DNA of 64,000 bases. It comes from Flavobacterium sufflavum (GTDB taxonomy: Bacteria > Bacteroidota > Bacteroidia > Flavobacteriales > Flavobacteriaceae). The notes under the pieces are model-generated. The model was not told the DNA's origin and did not search any database. It was given only the letters and a program-made list of their open reading frames with translations. The position numbers and the translations under genes were made by a program. The stretch is taken from positions 158,256-222,255 of the forward strand of contig NZ_SACJ01000006.1 of assembly GCF_004016525.1 (NCBI RefSeq), written 5' to 3'. Positions 24,254-32,733 of this stretch are shown piece by piece. Each line of letters starts with the position of its first letter. Within the stretch, counting starts at the first letter, position 1.

Positions 24254-24574
24254 ATGAAAGGATATACTAAAATAGTACTTCTAATTTTGATTTCGTGTTG
24301 CTATGTCAATACTGTATTTGAATTTTCGGATACTGAGGAAAAGGCTAATTTTGAAAACGAGAGCCGTATTTATATCCAACAGTTCGATAATCAAATATTT
24401 ACAGACGGAATAACACAAAGTATTCCACACGGCGACATCAATTGGGACACAGCAATTCCATTCCATTTGAACGGAATTTTATCCGTATCTACTAAATGTG
24501 TTTCATTTTACAAAAACTCTTTCTTTCCAAAACGGGATAAGCTTTTTATTCTGTATTCTTCCTATTTGATTTGA
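24254..24574 (+). CDS. Small hypothetical secreted protein
   Basis: I take the ATG at 24254 (MKGYTKIVLLILISCCYVNT). The 106-residue protein has an N-terminal hydrophobic signal, then an acidic segment (FSDTEEKANFENESR) and IYIQQFDNQIFTDG, ending with SYLI. It lies 84 bp upstream of a TonB receptor on the same strand, so it may be a regulator or periplasmic partner of that receptor. I recognise no family. Candidate promoter elements lie directly in front of it. Confidence 0.5.
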   Translation: MKGYTKIVLLILISCCYVNTVFEFSDTEEKANFENESRIYIQQFDNQIFTDGITQSIPHGDINWDTAIPFHLNGILSVSTKCVSFYKNSFFPKRDKLFILYSSYLI

Positions 24575-24657
24575 TATTTTTCTGATTTGACTTTTTTAGG
24601 CAATTGCTACGCAGTTGTCCATTTTACTATTTCAGAACAATTCTATTTAAATCCAAA

Positions 24658-26817
24658 ATGAAAAAAATAATATTCATTCTTTTGCTATTTCCATTTTTAG
24701 CAACCGCCCAAAACACTTTTAAAGCAATCATCAAAGATGAAAAAACAAAAGAAGCGCTCGACAGCGTTTCTGTATTTCTAAACGGAACTCAAAACAGTTC
24801 CACTTCCAACGGGAAAGGTTTTGTAGTACTTGAAAACATTCCTAACGGTAAACAAACCATTGTTTTCAATTTTGTTGGTTATCGAAAAGTTGAAAAGAAC
24901 ATTTTATTTCCTCAAAATGAAATTATTGAAATATTTTTAGAACCCACTTCAGAAGAACTTGAAGAAGTTAAAGTTACTTCAACAAGAAGTAGCCGAACAA
25001 TAAAAAACACCCCAACCCGAATCGAAGTGATTGCTGCTGAAGAACTAGAAGAAAAATCTTCAATGCAGCCTGGAAACATAAAAATGCTGCTCACTGAAAG
25101 CACCGGCATTCAAACGCAACAAACATCTCAAGTTTCAGGAAGTGCGAGTATTCGTATTCAGGGCTTGGACGGAAAATATACTCAACTTTTACAAGACGGG
25201 TTTCCTTTGTATTCTGGTTTTGCAAGTGGTTTGAGTATTTTACAAATTCCACCATTGAATCTAAAACGTGTAGAAGTTATCAAAGGCTCCACATCAACAC
25301 TTTATGGAGGTGGAGCAATTGCAGGATTAATAAACCTCATAACAAAAGAACCAACAGACAAAAGAGAAATTTCATTTTTAGCAAACATAAATCAGACACA
25401 GGCCTTAGATTTAAGTGGTTTTTATGCTGAAAGATACCGAAAATCAGGACTTACTATGTACGTTTCAGGTAATTCTCAAAATGCTTATGATGTGAATAAT
25501 GATGGTTTTTCAGATATTCCAAAATTTGACAGATATACTATAAACCCCAAGTTTTTCTATTATCCAAACGAAAAAACTACATTTAGTTTAGGTGTAAACG
25601 CAGGATTTGAAAAGCGAATAGGTGGAGATATGCAAGTGATTGATAACAAAGTAGATACTATACATACATTTTTTGAGCGAAACAATAGTAAACGCTATTC
25701 AACACAGTCAAAGTTTGAAAAGATATTTGATGATAAAAACATATTGACAATTAAAAATAGTGTTGGTTATTTTAATCGAAAAATTGAAAAACAAGCGTAT
25801 AATTTTGAAGGACAGCAAATAGCCACTTTTACAGAAGCCAATTATCTAATCCCAAACGAAAAATCAGAATGGAATTTGGGGGCGAATTTGGTTTCGGACA
25901 ATTTCAAACAAAAGAATTTAGTCACTAACATGTTAGATTATTATAATGCAGCTTTTGGAGTTTTTGCTCAAAACAATCTGAACTTAAACGAAAAATTTAT
26001 TTTGGAAAGCGGTTTACGATTAGACATTACAAATAGAAGTAATGTTTTTGTTTTACCTCGTCTATCATTATTGTATAAAATCAACGAAAAATTATCTTCA
26101 AGATTTGGCGGTGGTTTAGGATACAAATCACCGACCATTTTCTCAGAAGAAACCGAAGAGAAAGCATTTCAAAATATAAATCCACTTGACTTTTCAAAAG
26201 TTAGTCCTGAAAAATCGTATGGATTAAATGGGGATGTAAACTATAAAACTACCATTTTTGACGAAGTAAGTTTTACTATTAACCAAATGTTTTTTTACAC
26301 CATTATTAAAAAACCTTTAGTTCTTAATTCAGTTTCGTTTTCTACAAATTATGCCTTTGAAAATGCAAATGGAGATATTGAAACCAAAGGATTTGAAACA
26401 AACGTGAAGCTTCGTTTTGAAGACATTTCTTGTTACATTGGTTACACTTATATTGATGCGCAGAGAAATTTTAATAATAATTCAACAGTTAATCCATTAA
26501 CAGCAAAACATAGAATAAACGCAAATTTGATGTATGAATGGGAAGAAAAATTACGAATTGCTTATGAAGTTTTTTATGTAGGAAACCAGTATTTGACAAG
26601 TAACGAAAAAGTTAGGGATTATTGGGTTATGGGGGTTTCGGGAGAATACAAGTTCAAGTATTTTAGTGTGTTCTTAAACCTCGAAAACTTTTTGGACAGC
26701 CGACAATCGAAATGGGAGAATATGTATTCGGGAACAATCCAAAATCCACAATTTAGGGAAGTTTACACACCAACAGACGGATTTATATTGAATGGTGGGG
26801 TGAAAATTAGGATCTAA
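24658..26817 (+). CDS. TonB-dependent receptor with carboxypeptidase-like N-terminal domain
   Basis: I take the ATG at 24658 (MKKIIFILLLFPFLATAQ, a clean signal peptide). The 719-residue protein has a CarboxypepD_reg-like domain (about 20-95: FKAIIKDEKTKEALDSVSVFLNG). A plug domain follows (about 105-230: SIRIQGLDGKYTQLLQDGFP, LKRVEVIKGSTSTLYGGGAIAG), then a beta-barrel ending GVKIRI. It is an outer-membrane active transporter. Substrate features are not evident; the plug resembles siderophore/metal receptors. Its 3' end has a degenerate copy near 30658-30765. Confidence 0.88.
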   Translation: MKKIIFILLLFPFLATAQNTFKAIIKDEKTKEALDSVSVFLNGTQNSSTSNGKGFVVLENIPNGKQTIVFNFVGYRKVEKNILFPQNEIIEIFLEPTSEELEEVKVTSTRSSRTIKNTPTRIEVIAAEELEEKSSMQPGNIKMLLTESTGIQTQQTSQVSGSASIRIQGLDGKYTQLLQDGFPLYSGFASGLSILQIPPLNLKRVEVIKGSTSTLYGGGAIAGLINLITKEPTDKREISFLANINQTQALDLSGFYAERYRKSGLTMYVSGNSQNAYDVNNDGFSDIPKFDRYTINPKFFYYPNEKTTFSLGVNAGFEKRIGGDMQVIDNKVDTIHTFFERNNSKRYSTQSKFEKIFDDKNILTIKNSVGYFNRKIEKQAYNFEGQQIATFTEANYLIPNEKSEWNLGANLVSDNFKQKNLVTNMLDYYNAAFGVFAQNNLNLNEKFILESGLRLDITNRSNVFVLPRLSLLYKINEKLSSRFGGGLGYKSPTIFSEETEEKAFQNINPLDFSKVSPEKSYGLNGDVNYKTTIFDEVSFTINQMFFYTIIKKPLVLNSVSFSTNYAFENANGDIETKGFETNVKLRFEDISCYIGYTYIDAQRNFNNNSTVNPLTAKHRINANLMYEWEEKLRIAYEVFYVGNQYLTSNEKVRDYWVMGVSGEYKFKYFSVFLNLENFLDSRQSKWENMYSGTIQNPQFREVYTPTDGFILNGGVKIRI

Positions 26818-27305
26818 TTGCATCGATATAAGCACTGTAAACAATAACCAGAGTTCGTTGGTCTTGAAAAACTAACAATGAAACTCCAGTTGAACGGAAT
26901 TGGAGGTGGTTTTAAAAAGTACTATTTTTAAGCTGTGAGATTTGAAGACCGTAATAATTATGTAAGAAAAGATGCTGTTAGGCATCTTTTTCTGTTTTAT
27001 AGTGATCATAGAATAATAATTTCCCTAAGCAATCTTTATATCTTTTTTTGATTTTTTTAGGCAATAAGAAAGCCAAATTTGAGAAATATAACATGTACTA
27101 CATTCAACTGCATCCGAAAAAACTTAAATATTTTTTATCTAAAAAAGATTTAATAATCAGTTTAAAATCTAAAAACAGATATTACATATTGAATATCAGT
27201 TGATTATTTTTTTGTTAAATAAAAGTGAAAAAATATTTTATTTATAATTAGTATAAATAAAATCAACCTGTTACATTTGCTGCTGTAGAATTAATCTAAA
27301 TAAGA
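26818..27305. other. 488-bp gap between two TonB receptor genes
   Basis: The first part carries a dyad-rich stretch and a terminator at 26967-26991. The second part is AT-rich and contains TACATTTG at 27272-27279, an exact TAnnTTTG, about 27 nt before the ATG of the next receptor; a matching TTTG element at the usual distance is not clear. I see no gene. Confidence 0.45.
26967..26991 (+). terminator. Intrinsic terminator after the first TonB receptor
   Basis: AAAAGATGC pairs with GCATCTTTT around the loop TGTTAG, followed by five T. It is about 150 bp after the receptor stop. Confidence 0.65.
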
Positions 27306-29477
27306 ATGAGAAAAATAATTTTTGCAAGCGCAATACTATTTTCTGTAATTGGAACGGCACAAGAAACAGGAAAAGATAAATCAACCGATTTAGAGGAAGT
27401 TGTCGTTAAGGGGTATAAAACATTAAATGGTATCGGTCATTTGTTAGACGAAAAGGACGGTATTATTTACGCAGGAAAGAAAACTGAAGTTATTCTTGTG
27501 GATAGTTTAGACGCTAATAAAGCCATAAACAATACACGCCAAATATTAGGAAGAATACCTGGGCTTAATATCGTTGAAACAGAAAGTAGTGGATTTACTG
27601 CCAATGGTATTGCCACTAGAGGATTGAATCCTACCCAAAGTATTGAAATGAATACCCGTCAGAATGGCTATAATATCAGTGCTGATGTTTACGGTTACAA
27701 TGAAGCTTATTATTTACCACCAATGGAAGCTGTCAAGCGTATTGAATTGGTTAGAGGAGCAGCTTCTTTGCAGTTTGGTTCTCAATTTGGAGGATTGGTA
27801 AATTACGTTTTAGATGATGCCCCATTAAAAAAGCCATTTGAATTTAAAACCTCTCAGACAATGGGCAGTTTTGGTATGTTTAATTCCTTTAACTCCATGG
27901 GTGGAAATTATAACAAGATAAGCTATTACGGTTATGTGCAATACAGGAACATGGATGGTTATAGAGCCAACAGTCAGCAATGGCAATTGTCCGCTTTTGG
28001 TAAAATTCAGTATAATGCTTCGGATAGGTTTAAAATGGGCGTGGAATACTCTTTACTTCGCAACCAATTGAAAATGCCTGGAGGTTTGTCTGATGGACAA
28101 TTCAATAACGATCCTAAACAATCTACAAGAACAAGAAACTGGTTGAAAAGTCCTTGGAACATTGTGACGGGTTATGCTAATTTTAATCCTGCAGAAAATA
28201 CTAAAATCAGTTTAAAAACATCTTACTTATTCAGTAACCGTTCATTGGTTTGGAGAAATGAAGACGGAGGCCCAGGTGCTGATGATACTATTGACCCTGC
28301 AACAGGAGCTTTTGTTCCTCGTGAGGTAGAAAAGGAAGATATGAATAATATTACTACTGAACTGCGTGTTTCTCAAAACTACAGTTTAGGAAATCAAAAA
28401 TCAACCCTAGCTGCGGGAATTAGACATAGTTATGCTTGGTTTAAACGTTTAGGTGGTGGCGAGGGTACTACAAATAGTGATTTTGATCTGTCTATTACAG
28501 GAGATTGGGAATACAATTTTGATTTTACAACTACCAATATAGCTCCTTTTGTGGAAAACATTTTTAAGGTTTCAGATAAATTTACTATTACTCCGGGCGT
28601 TCGATTTGAATATTTAAAAAGTACAGCAAAGGGTTATAAAATTGAAGACTTGGACAAGTTAACCACTGACCAAAGCAGAAACCGTTATTTTATGTTATTC
28701 GGAACAGGATTAGAATATAAAACGAATAAAACGTCTTCTTTTTATGCGAATTTCAGTCAGGCATACCGCCCGATGGACTATTCACAATTAGAGCCAATCG
28801 GTGTTGTTTCTTATGTTGACCCCAATTTGAAGGATGCCAAAGGCTATAATTCCGATTTGGGTTACCGAGGTACTATCAAAAGCTATTTAAACTTTGATAT
28901 CAGTGGATTTTATATGAGGTATAATAACCGTGTGGGGCTTGTTTTGCGAACTGATGAAGTTACCGGAGATGAATATTCTGTTCGTACCAATGTAGCCAAT
29001 AGTGTTCATAAAGGAATTGAGAGTTATGTGGAGCTAAATATCTTAAAATGTTTGGATGAAAACTCAAAATTCGGATTGAATGTATTTAATTCATTTTCTT
29101 ACATTGATGCTCAATATACCTCTGGAGAATTTAAAGGAAAAAGAGTTGAAGCTGCGGCAAAAACAATCAACAGAATAGGTCTTATTTTTAACAGTAAAAA
29201 ATTATCAGGTACTCTTCAGGCAAACTTTATAGGAGATGCTTATGGTGACGCTTCCAATGTTGAAAAAAGTGATGACCCTATTGCGGGACGTATTCCTTCT
29301 TATACTGTATTGGACTTTAGTGGTAATTACAAGTTTAATAATTTCGGACTTAAATTTGGAGTTAACAATATTGCCGATAAAGCTTATTTTACAAGAAGAA
29401 CCGATGAATATCCTGGACCTGGAATTATCCCTGCTGTAGGAAGAAGTTTCTATGTCGGTTTTAATGCTCATTTTTAA
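27306..29477 (+). CDS. FecA-like TonB-dependent receptor
   Basis: The 723-residue protein has a signal peptide (MRKIIFASAILFSVIGTAQ) and a plug domain beginning near residue 35 (EEVVVKGYKTLNGIGHLLDEKD; ILGRIPGLNIVETESSGFTANGIATRGLNP; ELVRGAASLQFGSQFGG). The large beta-barrel ends with VNNIADKAYFTRRTDEYPGPG and FYVGFNAHF. The plug and ending are typical of the ferric-citrate receptor (FecA) group. There is no carboxypeptidase-like N-terminal domain. A di-haem peroxidase gene follows 21 bp downstream and is likely cotranscribed. The substrate is inferred as an iron complex. Confidence 0.87.
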   Translation: MRKIIFASAILFSVIGTAQETGKDKSTDLEEVVVKGYKTLNGIGHLLDEKDGIIYAGKKTEVILVDSLDANKAINNTRQILGRIPGLNIVETESSGFTANGIATRGLNPTQSIEMNTRQNGYNISADVYGYNEAYYLPPMEAVKRIELVRGAASLQFGSQFGGLVNYVLDDAPLKKPFEFKTSQTMGSFGMFNSFNSMGGNYNKISYYGYVQYRNMDGYRANSQQWQLSAFGKIQYNASDRFKMGVEYSLLRNQLKMPGGLSDGQFNNDPKQSTRTRNWLKSPWNIVTGYANFNPAENTKISLKTSYLFSNRSLVWRNEDGGPGADDTIDPATGAFVPREVEKEDMNNITTELRVSQNYSLGNQKSTLAAGIRHSYAWFKRLGGGEGTTNSDFDLSITGDWEYNFDFTTTNIAPFVENIFKVSDKFTITPGVRFEYLKSTAKGYKIEDLDKLTTDQSRNRYFMLFGTGLEYKTNKTSSFYANFSQAYRPMDYSQLEPIGVVSYVDPNLKDAKGYNSDLGYRGTIKSYLNFDISGFYMRYNNRVGLVLRTDEVTGDEYSVRTNVANSVHKGIESYVELNILKCLDENSKFGLNVFNSFSYIDAQYTSGEFKGKRVEAAAKTINRIGLIFNSKKLSGTLQANFIGDAYGDASNVEKSDDPIAGRIPSYTVLDFSGNYKFNNFGLKFGVNNIADKAYFTRRTDEYPGPGIIPAVGRSFYVGFNAHF

Positions 29478-29498
29478 TTCACATAATCTTTTAGTATA

Positions 29499-30608
29499 AT
29501 GAGAAATGCCAACCATTACCTGAGATTATTTATTGCAATATTAGGTACAACAATGCTACTATCTTGTGAGGACGACAGGGATTATACTTTTGTTACCCCT
29601 ATTGATAAAGTTGCCTTAGGAAAAGAACTTTTTTTTGACAAGAACTTATCTAATCCTGGAGGACAATCCTGTGCTACCTGCCATAATCCGCAGACGGGTT
29701 TTTCTGATCTAAACCACAACATTGTTTCAGAAGGAGCGCTAGATGGTCTTTTTGGCAACCGAAATGCTCCCAATGTAGCCTACACTATGTTTGCACCAAC
29801 CTTGCATTATGACGCAGTGGATGGAACATATATTGGAGGTTTCTTTTTGGACGGTCGAGTAAACACACTTGAAGAACAAGCTAAAAAGCCGTTTATGAAT
29901 CCGTTGGAAATGAACCTTATAAGTGTTGAGATGCTGGTTACAAAACTAAGACAGGCACCTTACTATGCACTCTACCAAAAGGTATATGGAAATAGTGAGA
30001 ATGTACAAACGATTTTCGACAATATTGCAGATGCTATTGCTACTTTTGAAAAATCAAAGGAAGTGAATCCTTTTTCTTCCAAATACGATTATTATCTCAA
30101 AGATCAGGCAACACTCACTCAGCAGGAACTTAGAGGATTGCAACTATTTAATACAGCAGATAAAGGAAATTGTGCAGCTTGTCATATTTCCGATCCTGAT
30201 GAAGATAGCGGAAAAGTATTGTTTACCGATTTTACCTATGATAACATTGGAGTTCCCAAGAACCCAAACAATCCGTTTTATACTATTCCAGCCTCAAATA
30301 ATCCATTAGGTGCAAATGCAGTAGACTATGGTCTTGGAGCGATTGTAAATGATGCCAGCCATAATGGGAAATTTAAAGTTCCTTCTTTGAGAAACGTGGC
30401 AATTTCAGCTCCTTATTTTCACAATGGATTTTACAACACATTGGAAGAGGTAGTACATTTTTATAATCGTAGGGATGTTGAAACTTTCCCCACAGCAGAA
30501 ATTCCAGAAACAGTGAATCATGACGAGTTGGGAAATCTAGGATTGACGCTTCAAGAAGAAAAAGATATTGTAGCTTTTATGAAAACGCTAACAGACGGTT
30601 ATAAATAA
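29499..30608 (+). CDS. Di-haem cytochrome c peroxidase / MauG-family lipoprotein
   Basis: The 369-residue protein has a lipobox-like TMLLSCED (Cys23). It carries two c-type haem sites: QSCATCHNPQTGFSD (Cys58, Cys61, His62) and GNCAACHISDPD (Cys225, Cys228, His229). The peroxidase-type segments NRNAPNVAYTMFAP, FFLDGRVNTLEEQAKKPFMNPLEM and FKVPSLRNVAISAPYFHNGFYNTLEEVVHFYN confirm the family. It acts in the periplasm on H2O2 or as a MauG-like oxidase. It is 21 bp after the FecA-like receptor, a pairing that suggests iron- or peroxide-linked regulation. Confidence 0.88.
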   Translation: MRNANHYLRLFIAILGTTMLLSCEDDRDYTFVTPIDKVALGKELFFDKNLSNPGGQSCATCHNPQTGFSDLNHNIVSEGALDGLFGNRNAPNVAYTMFAPTLHYDAVDGTYIGGFFLDGRVNTLEEQAKKPFMNPLEMNLISVEMLVTKLRQAPYYALYQKVYGNSENVQTIFDNIADAIATFEKSKEVNPFSSKYDYYLKDQATLTQQELRGLQLFNTADKGNCAACHISDPDEDSGKVLFTDFTYDNIGVPKNPNNPFYTIPASNNPLGANAVDYGLGAIVNDASHNGKFKVPSLRNVAISAPYFHNGFYNTLEEVVHFYNRRDVETFPTAEIPETVNHDELGNLGLTLQEEKDIVAFMKTLTDGYK

Positions 30609-30609
30609 A

Positions 30610-30825
30610 ATGAAACAAAAAATCAGGGTTATTGTAATCCTAATTTTTTGCTTTGTAAACTTACAATCAAAATGAGAGAATATGTAAGGTACAGTTCAAA
30701 AAACTCAATTTAGAGAAGTTTACACACCAATAGACGGATTTATATTGAATGGTGGGGTTAAAATTTTGGTTATAACAGTTTACAATATTGAAAACTTAAA
30801 TGATTTCAATATAAATTTTAAATAA
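30610..30825 (+). pseudogene. Decayed 3' end of a TonB receptor gene (recombination scar)
   Basis: The text from about 30658 to 30765 copies the last 100 bp of the receptor gene at 24658-26817 (ACAATC, AAATG.GAGAATATG, then GAAGTTTACACACCAA-AGACGG and AATGGTGGGG). In one frame it reads VNLQSK-stop-ENM-stop-GTVQKTQFREVYTPIDGFI, NGGVKI, against RQSKWENMYSG and FREVYTPTDGFI, NGGVKI in the intact gene. So Trp and Tyr codons have become stops. The first 21 codons form a short hydrophobic ORF whose ATG is at 30610, probably a by-product. Confidence 0.7.
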
Positions 30826-30832
30826 AATAAAG

Positions 30833-30865
30833 ACCTCGTTTAAGTTATTTTAAACGAGGTTTTTT
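30833..30865 (+). terminator. Intrinsic terminator
   Basis: ACCTCGTTTAA pairs exactly with TTAAACGAGGT around GTTATT and is followed by TTTTT. It ends the receptor-peroxidase transcript and could also act on the convergent integrase gene. Confidence 0.8.
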
Positions 30866-30934
30866 AGTTAATGCTAATTATCATTTAATTTTAGAATAGT
30901 GTCGTCTTGAAATCTGATGTTAAATTGTAAATTC

Positions 30935-32176
30935 TTATAAGTTAGTTCCATCTACAATTTTTCTAGGATTAAATTTATCTCGAAGAATTTTCATATCCTC
31001 ACTTACTTTTTTATCTAATATTTTGGCATAATGCTGTGTAGTCTGTATATTTTTATGTCCTAGCATTTTGCTTACAGTTTCAATGGGAACACCATTTGTA
31101 AGTGTTACTGATGTTGCGAATGTATGTCGAGCCATATGAAAAGTTATTTCTTTTGAAATATCACATAGATCTCCAACTTCTTTTAGGTAAGCATTCATCT
31201 TTTGGTTAGTCAAAATTGGGAAAATACTATCTTCATTTAAACATTTTGGATGATTGGAATACTTTTGAATCAATTCTTCTGCGATTGGTAGTATAGGTAT
31301 TTTGGACTTGGTATCTGTTTTCTGGCGGTTTTTGAATATCCATTTCTGGCCATCAATTCCAATTCCGATATGATCTTTCTTTAATCCTTTTACATCTACA
31401 TAAGCTAAACCGGTGTAACACGAGAATATAAAAATATCCTTAACTAGTGTTAATCGCTCTGATGAAAACCGTTTGTTGTAAATTCTACTTAGTTCTTGTT
31501 CAGTAAGAAAATCTCGTTCCACTTCTTTCATTTTTCCTTCATATCGGCTACAAGGATTTTTATCTAACCAATCGTTATCCAAACAAATCTTTATTATTTT
31601 CCTGAAATTTCTAACATATTTTACAGCTGTATTGTTGTTGCATTTTTTAACGCTTCGCAAATAGAATTCAAATTCGGTTACAAAGGCAAAATCAATCTTA
31701 TTGATACTTATATCAGTAATATTATATTTCCACAAAATGAATTCTTGCAGATGTTTCAAAGATATTTTGAAGCGTTCTAAAGTTCCATAAGCATATCCAT
31801 TTCCTATAAGTTCCTCAATTTTGTCATTGTGATTTTGATAAATTGGAATTATCATTCGCTCACGTTGGTGAGTTCCTAATATTCTTGACTTGAAATTCTC
31901 CAGGGATAATTCTTCGTTTTTATGAATTAGCTCCATTTGAATGTCAAAAACCTTAGATTTCATTAAATCAAGATAATTATTTATTGTTCTGGCTTCTTCC
32001 GAGTTACCTTTCATTTTGGATAGTTCTGGAGACCATTTGGATTTTTCAATAAATTTCTTGGAACTAAATTCGAAGCGTTGTCCATCAACGGTTAATCGAA
32101 TATAAATTGGTAATTGTCCGGCTGCATTAGCTTTTGTGGTTTTCGCATAAATGTGTAAAGTGATTTTAGCTTTCAT
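30935..32176 (-). CDS. Tyrosine recombinase (IntDOT-like integrase)
   Basis: The 413-residue protein has an arm-type N-terminal domain (IYAKTTKANAAGQLPIYIRLTVDGQR), a SAM-like core-binding domain (about 110-215) and a catalytic domain. HMARH (His347, Arg350), LGHKNIQTTQHYAK and the nucleophile Tyr383 are present. At the first catalytic Arg position the motif is CYTGLAYVDVKGL, with no Arg after TGL, as known for IntDOT of conjugative transposons. It lies beside tRNA-Val and near the end of the accessory region, so it probably integrated that region. The decayed integrase end at 17426-17593 is its close relative. Confidence 0.88.
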   Translation of the reverse strand: MKAKITLHIYAKTTKANAAGQLPIYIRLTVDGQRFEFSSKKFIEKSKWSPELSKMKGNSEEARTINNYLDLMKSKVFDIQMELIHKNEELSLENFKSRILGTHQRERMIIPIYQNHNDKIEELIGNGYAYGTLERFKISLKHLQEFILWKYNITDISINKIDFAFVTEFEFYLRSVKKCNNNTAVKYVRNFRKIIKICLDNDWLDKNPCSRYEGKMKEVERDFLTEQELSRIYNKRFSSERLTLVKDIFIFSCYTGLAYVDVKGLKKDHIGIGIDGQKWIFKNRQKTDTKSKIPILPIAEELIQKYSNHPKCLNEDSIFPILTNQKMNAYLKEVGDLCDISKEITFHMARHTFATSVTLTNGVPIETVSKMLGHKNIQTTQHYAKILDKKVSEDMKILRDKFNPRKIVDGTNL

Positions 32177-32301
32177 GGTGGTGACCTTTTAATTAGTATT
32201 CAATTTAATTTTCTAAAGGATAACAAACAAGATGTACATATTCTGAACAAGCATTGAACTGGTTGTTAGTACGACTGTTTGCAAGGATTGAGAAGATTTA
32301 G

Positions 32302-32335
32302 CGAGACCCTGAATTGTGTTTTTTTCAGGGTCTCG
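32302..32335. repeat. 12-bp inverted repeat upstream of the integrase gene
   Basis: CGAGACCCTGAA and TTCAGGGTCTCG are exact complements separated by 10 nt of mostly T. It lies between the integrase and tRNA-Val and is followed by ATTTTAT. It may be a terminator, or an integrase or regulator site. Confidence 0.5.
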
Positions 32336-32391
32336 ATTTTATCCCTTTCCGATTAAGATTGAATGAATAATTTGGTATATGCCACAAAGAA

Positions 32392-32425
32392 AAAAGCCGA
32401 TAAATCATAAGATTTATCGGCTTTT
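32392..32425 (-). terminator. Intrinsic terminator downstream of tRNA-Val
   Basis: A perfect 15-bp stem (AAAAGCCGATAAATC with GATTTATCGGCTTTT) with a 4-nt loop lies 24 bp after the tRNA on the minus strand and is followed there by a T-rich run. Confidence 0.8.
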
Positions 32426-32448
32426 GAAACCATTTGTTATTAAACTTG

Positions 32449-32523
32449 TGGGCGATGAGGGGTTCGAACCCCCGACCCCCTCGGTGTAAACGAGGTGCTC
32501 TGAACCAGCTGAGCTAATCGCCC
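32449..32523 (-). tRNA. tRNA-Val (anticodon UAC)
   Basis: The 75-nt cloverleaf reads on the minus strand: acceptor GGGCGAT/ATCGCCC, D-arm GCTC...GAGC, anticodon arm CCTCG-TTTACAC-CGAGG (anticodon TAC), T-arm GGGGG-TTCGAAC-CCCTC and discriminator A. CCA is not encoded. An integrase gene lies 270 bp downstream of its 3' end. I found no second copy of the tRNA 3' end within the window. Confidence 0.95.
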
Positions 32524-32680
32524 TATTTTGTTTTGCTATCATTGTTGATTGCGAGTGCAAATATACAGCTAGATTTTATATTTGCAAGCAAAATTTGAAA
32601 ATAAATCAATAAAAAATCAGGCTTATTTTCTTTAAGTCTCAAATCCAGTCTTTTAAACAAACTAAGGCTTGGCATATTTT

Positions 32681-32712
32681 TTTGCTAACACTGCCTTATA
32701 GTAGTACATTTG
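32681..32712 (+). promoter_or_regulatory. Promoter of the ABC exporter gene
   Basis: TTTG at 32681-32684 and TACATTTG at 32705-32712 are separated by 20 nt and match the Bacteroidota consensus. The ATG follows 22 nt after the -7 element. Confidence 0.65.
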
Positions 32713-32733
32713 CATTCTAAAATAAAATTAAGA

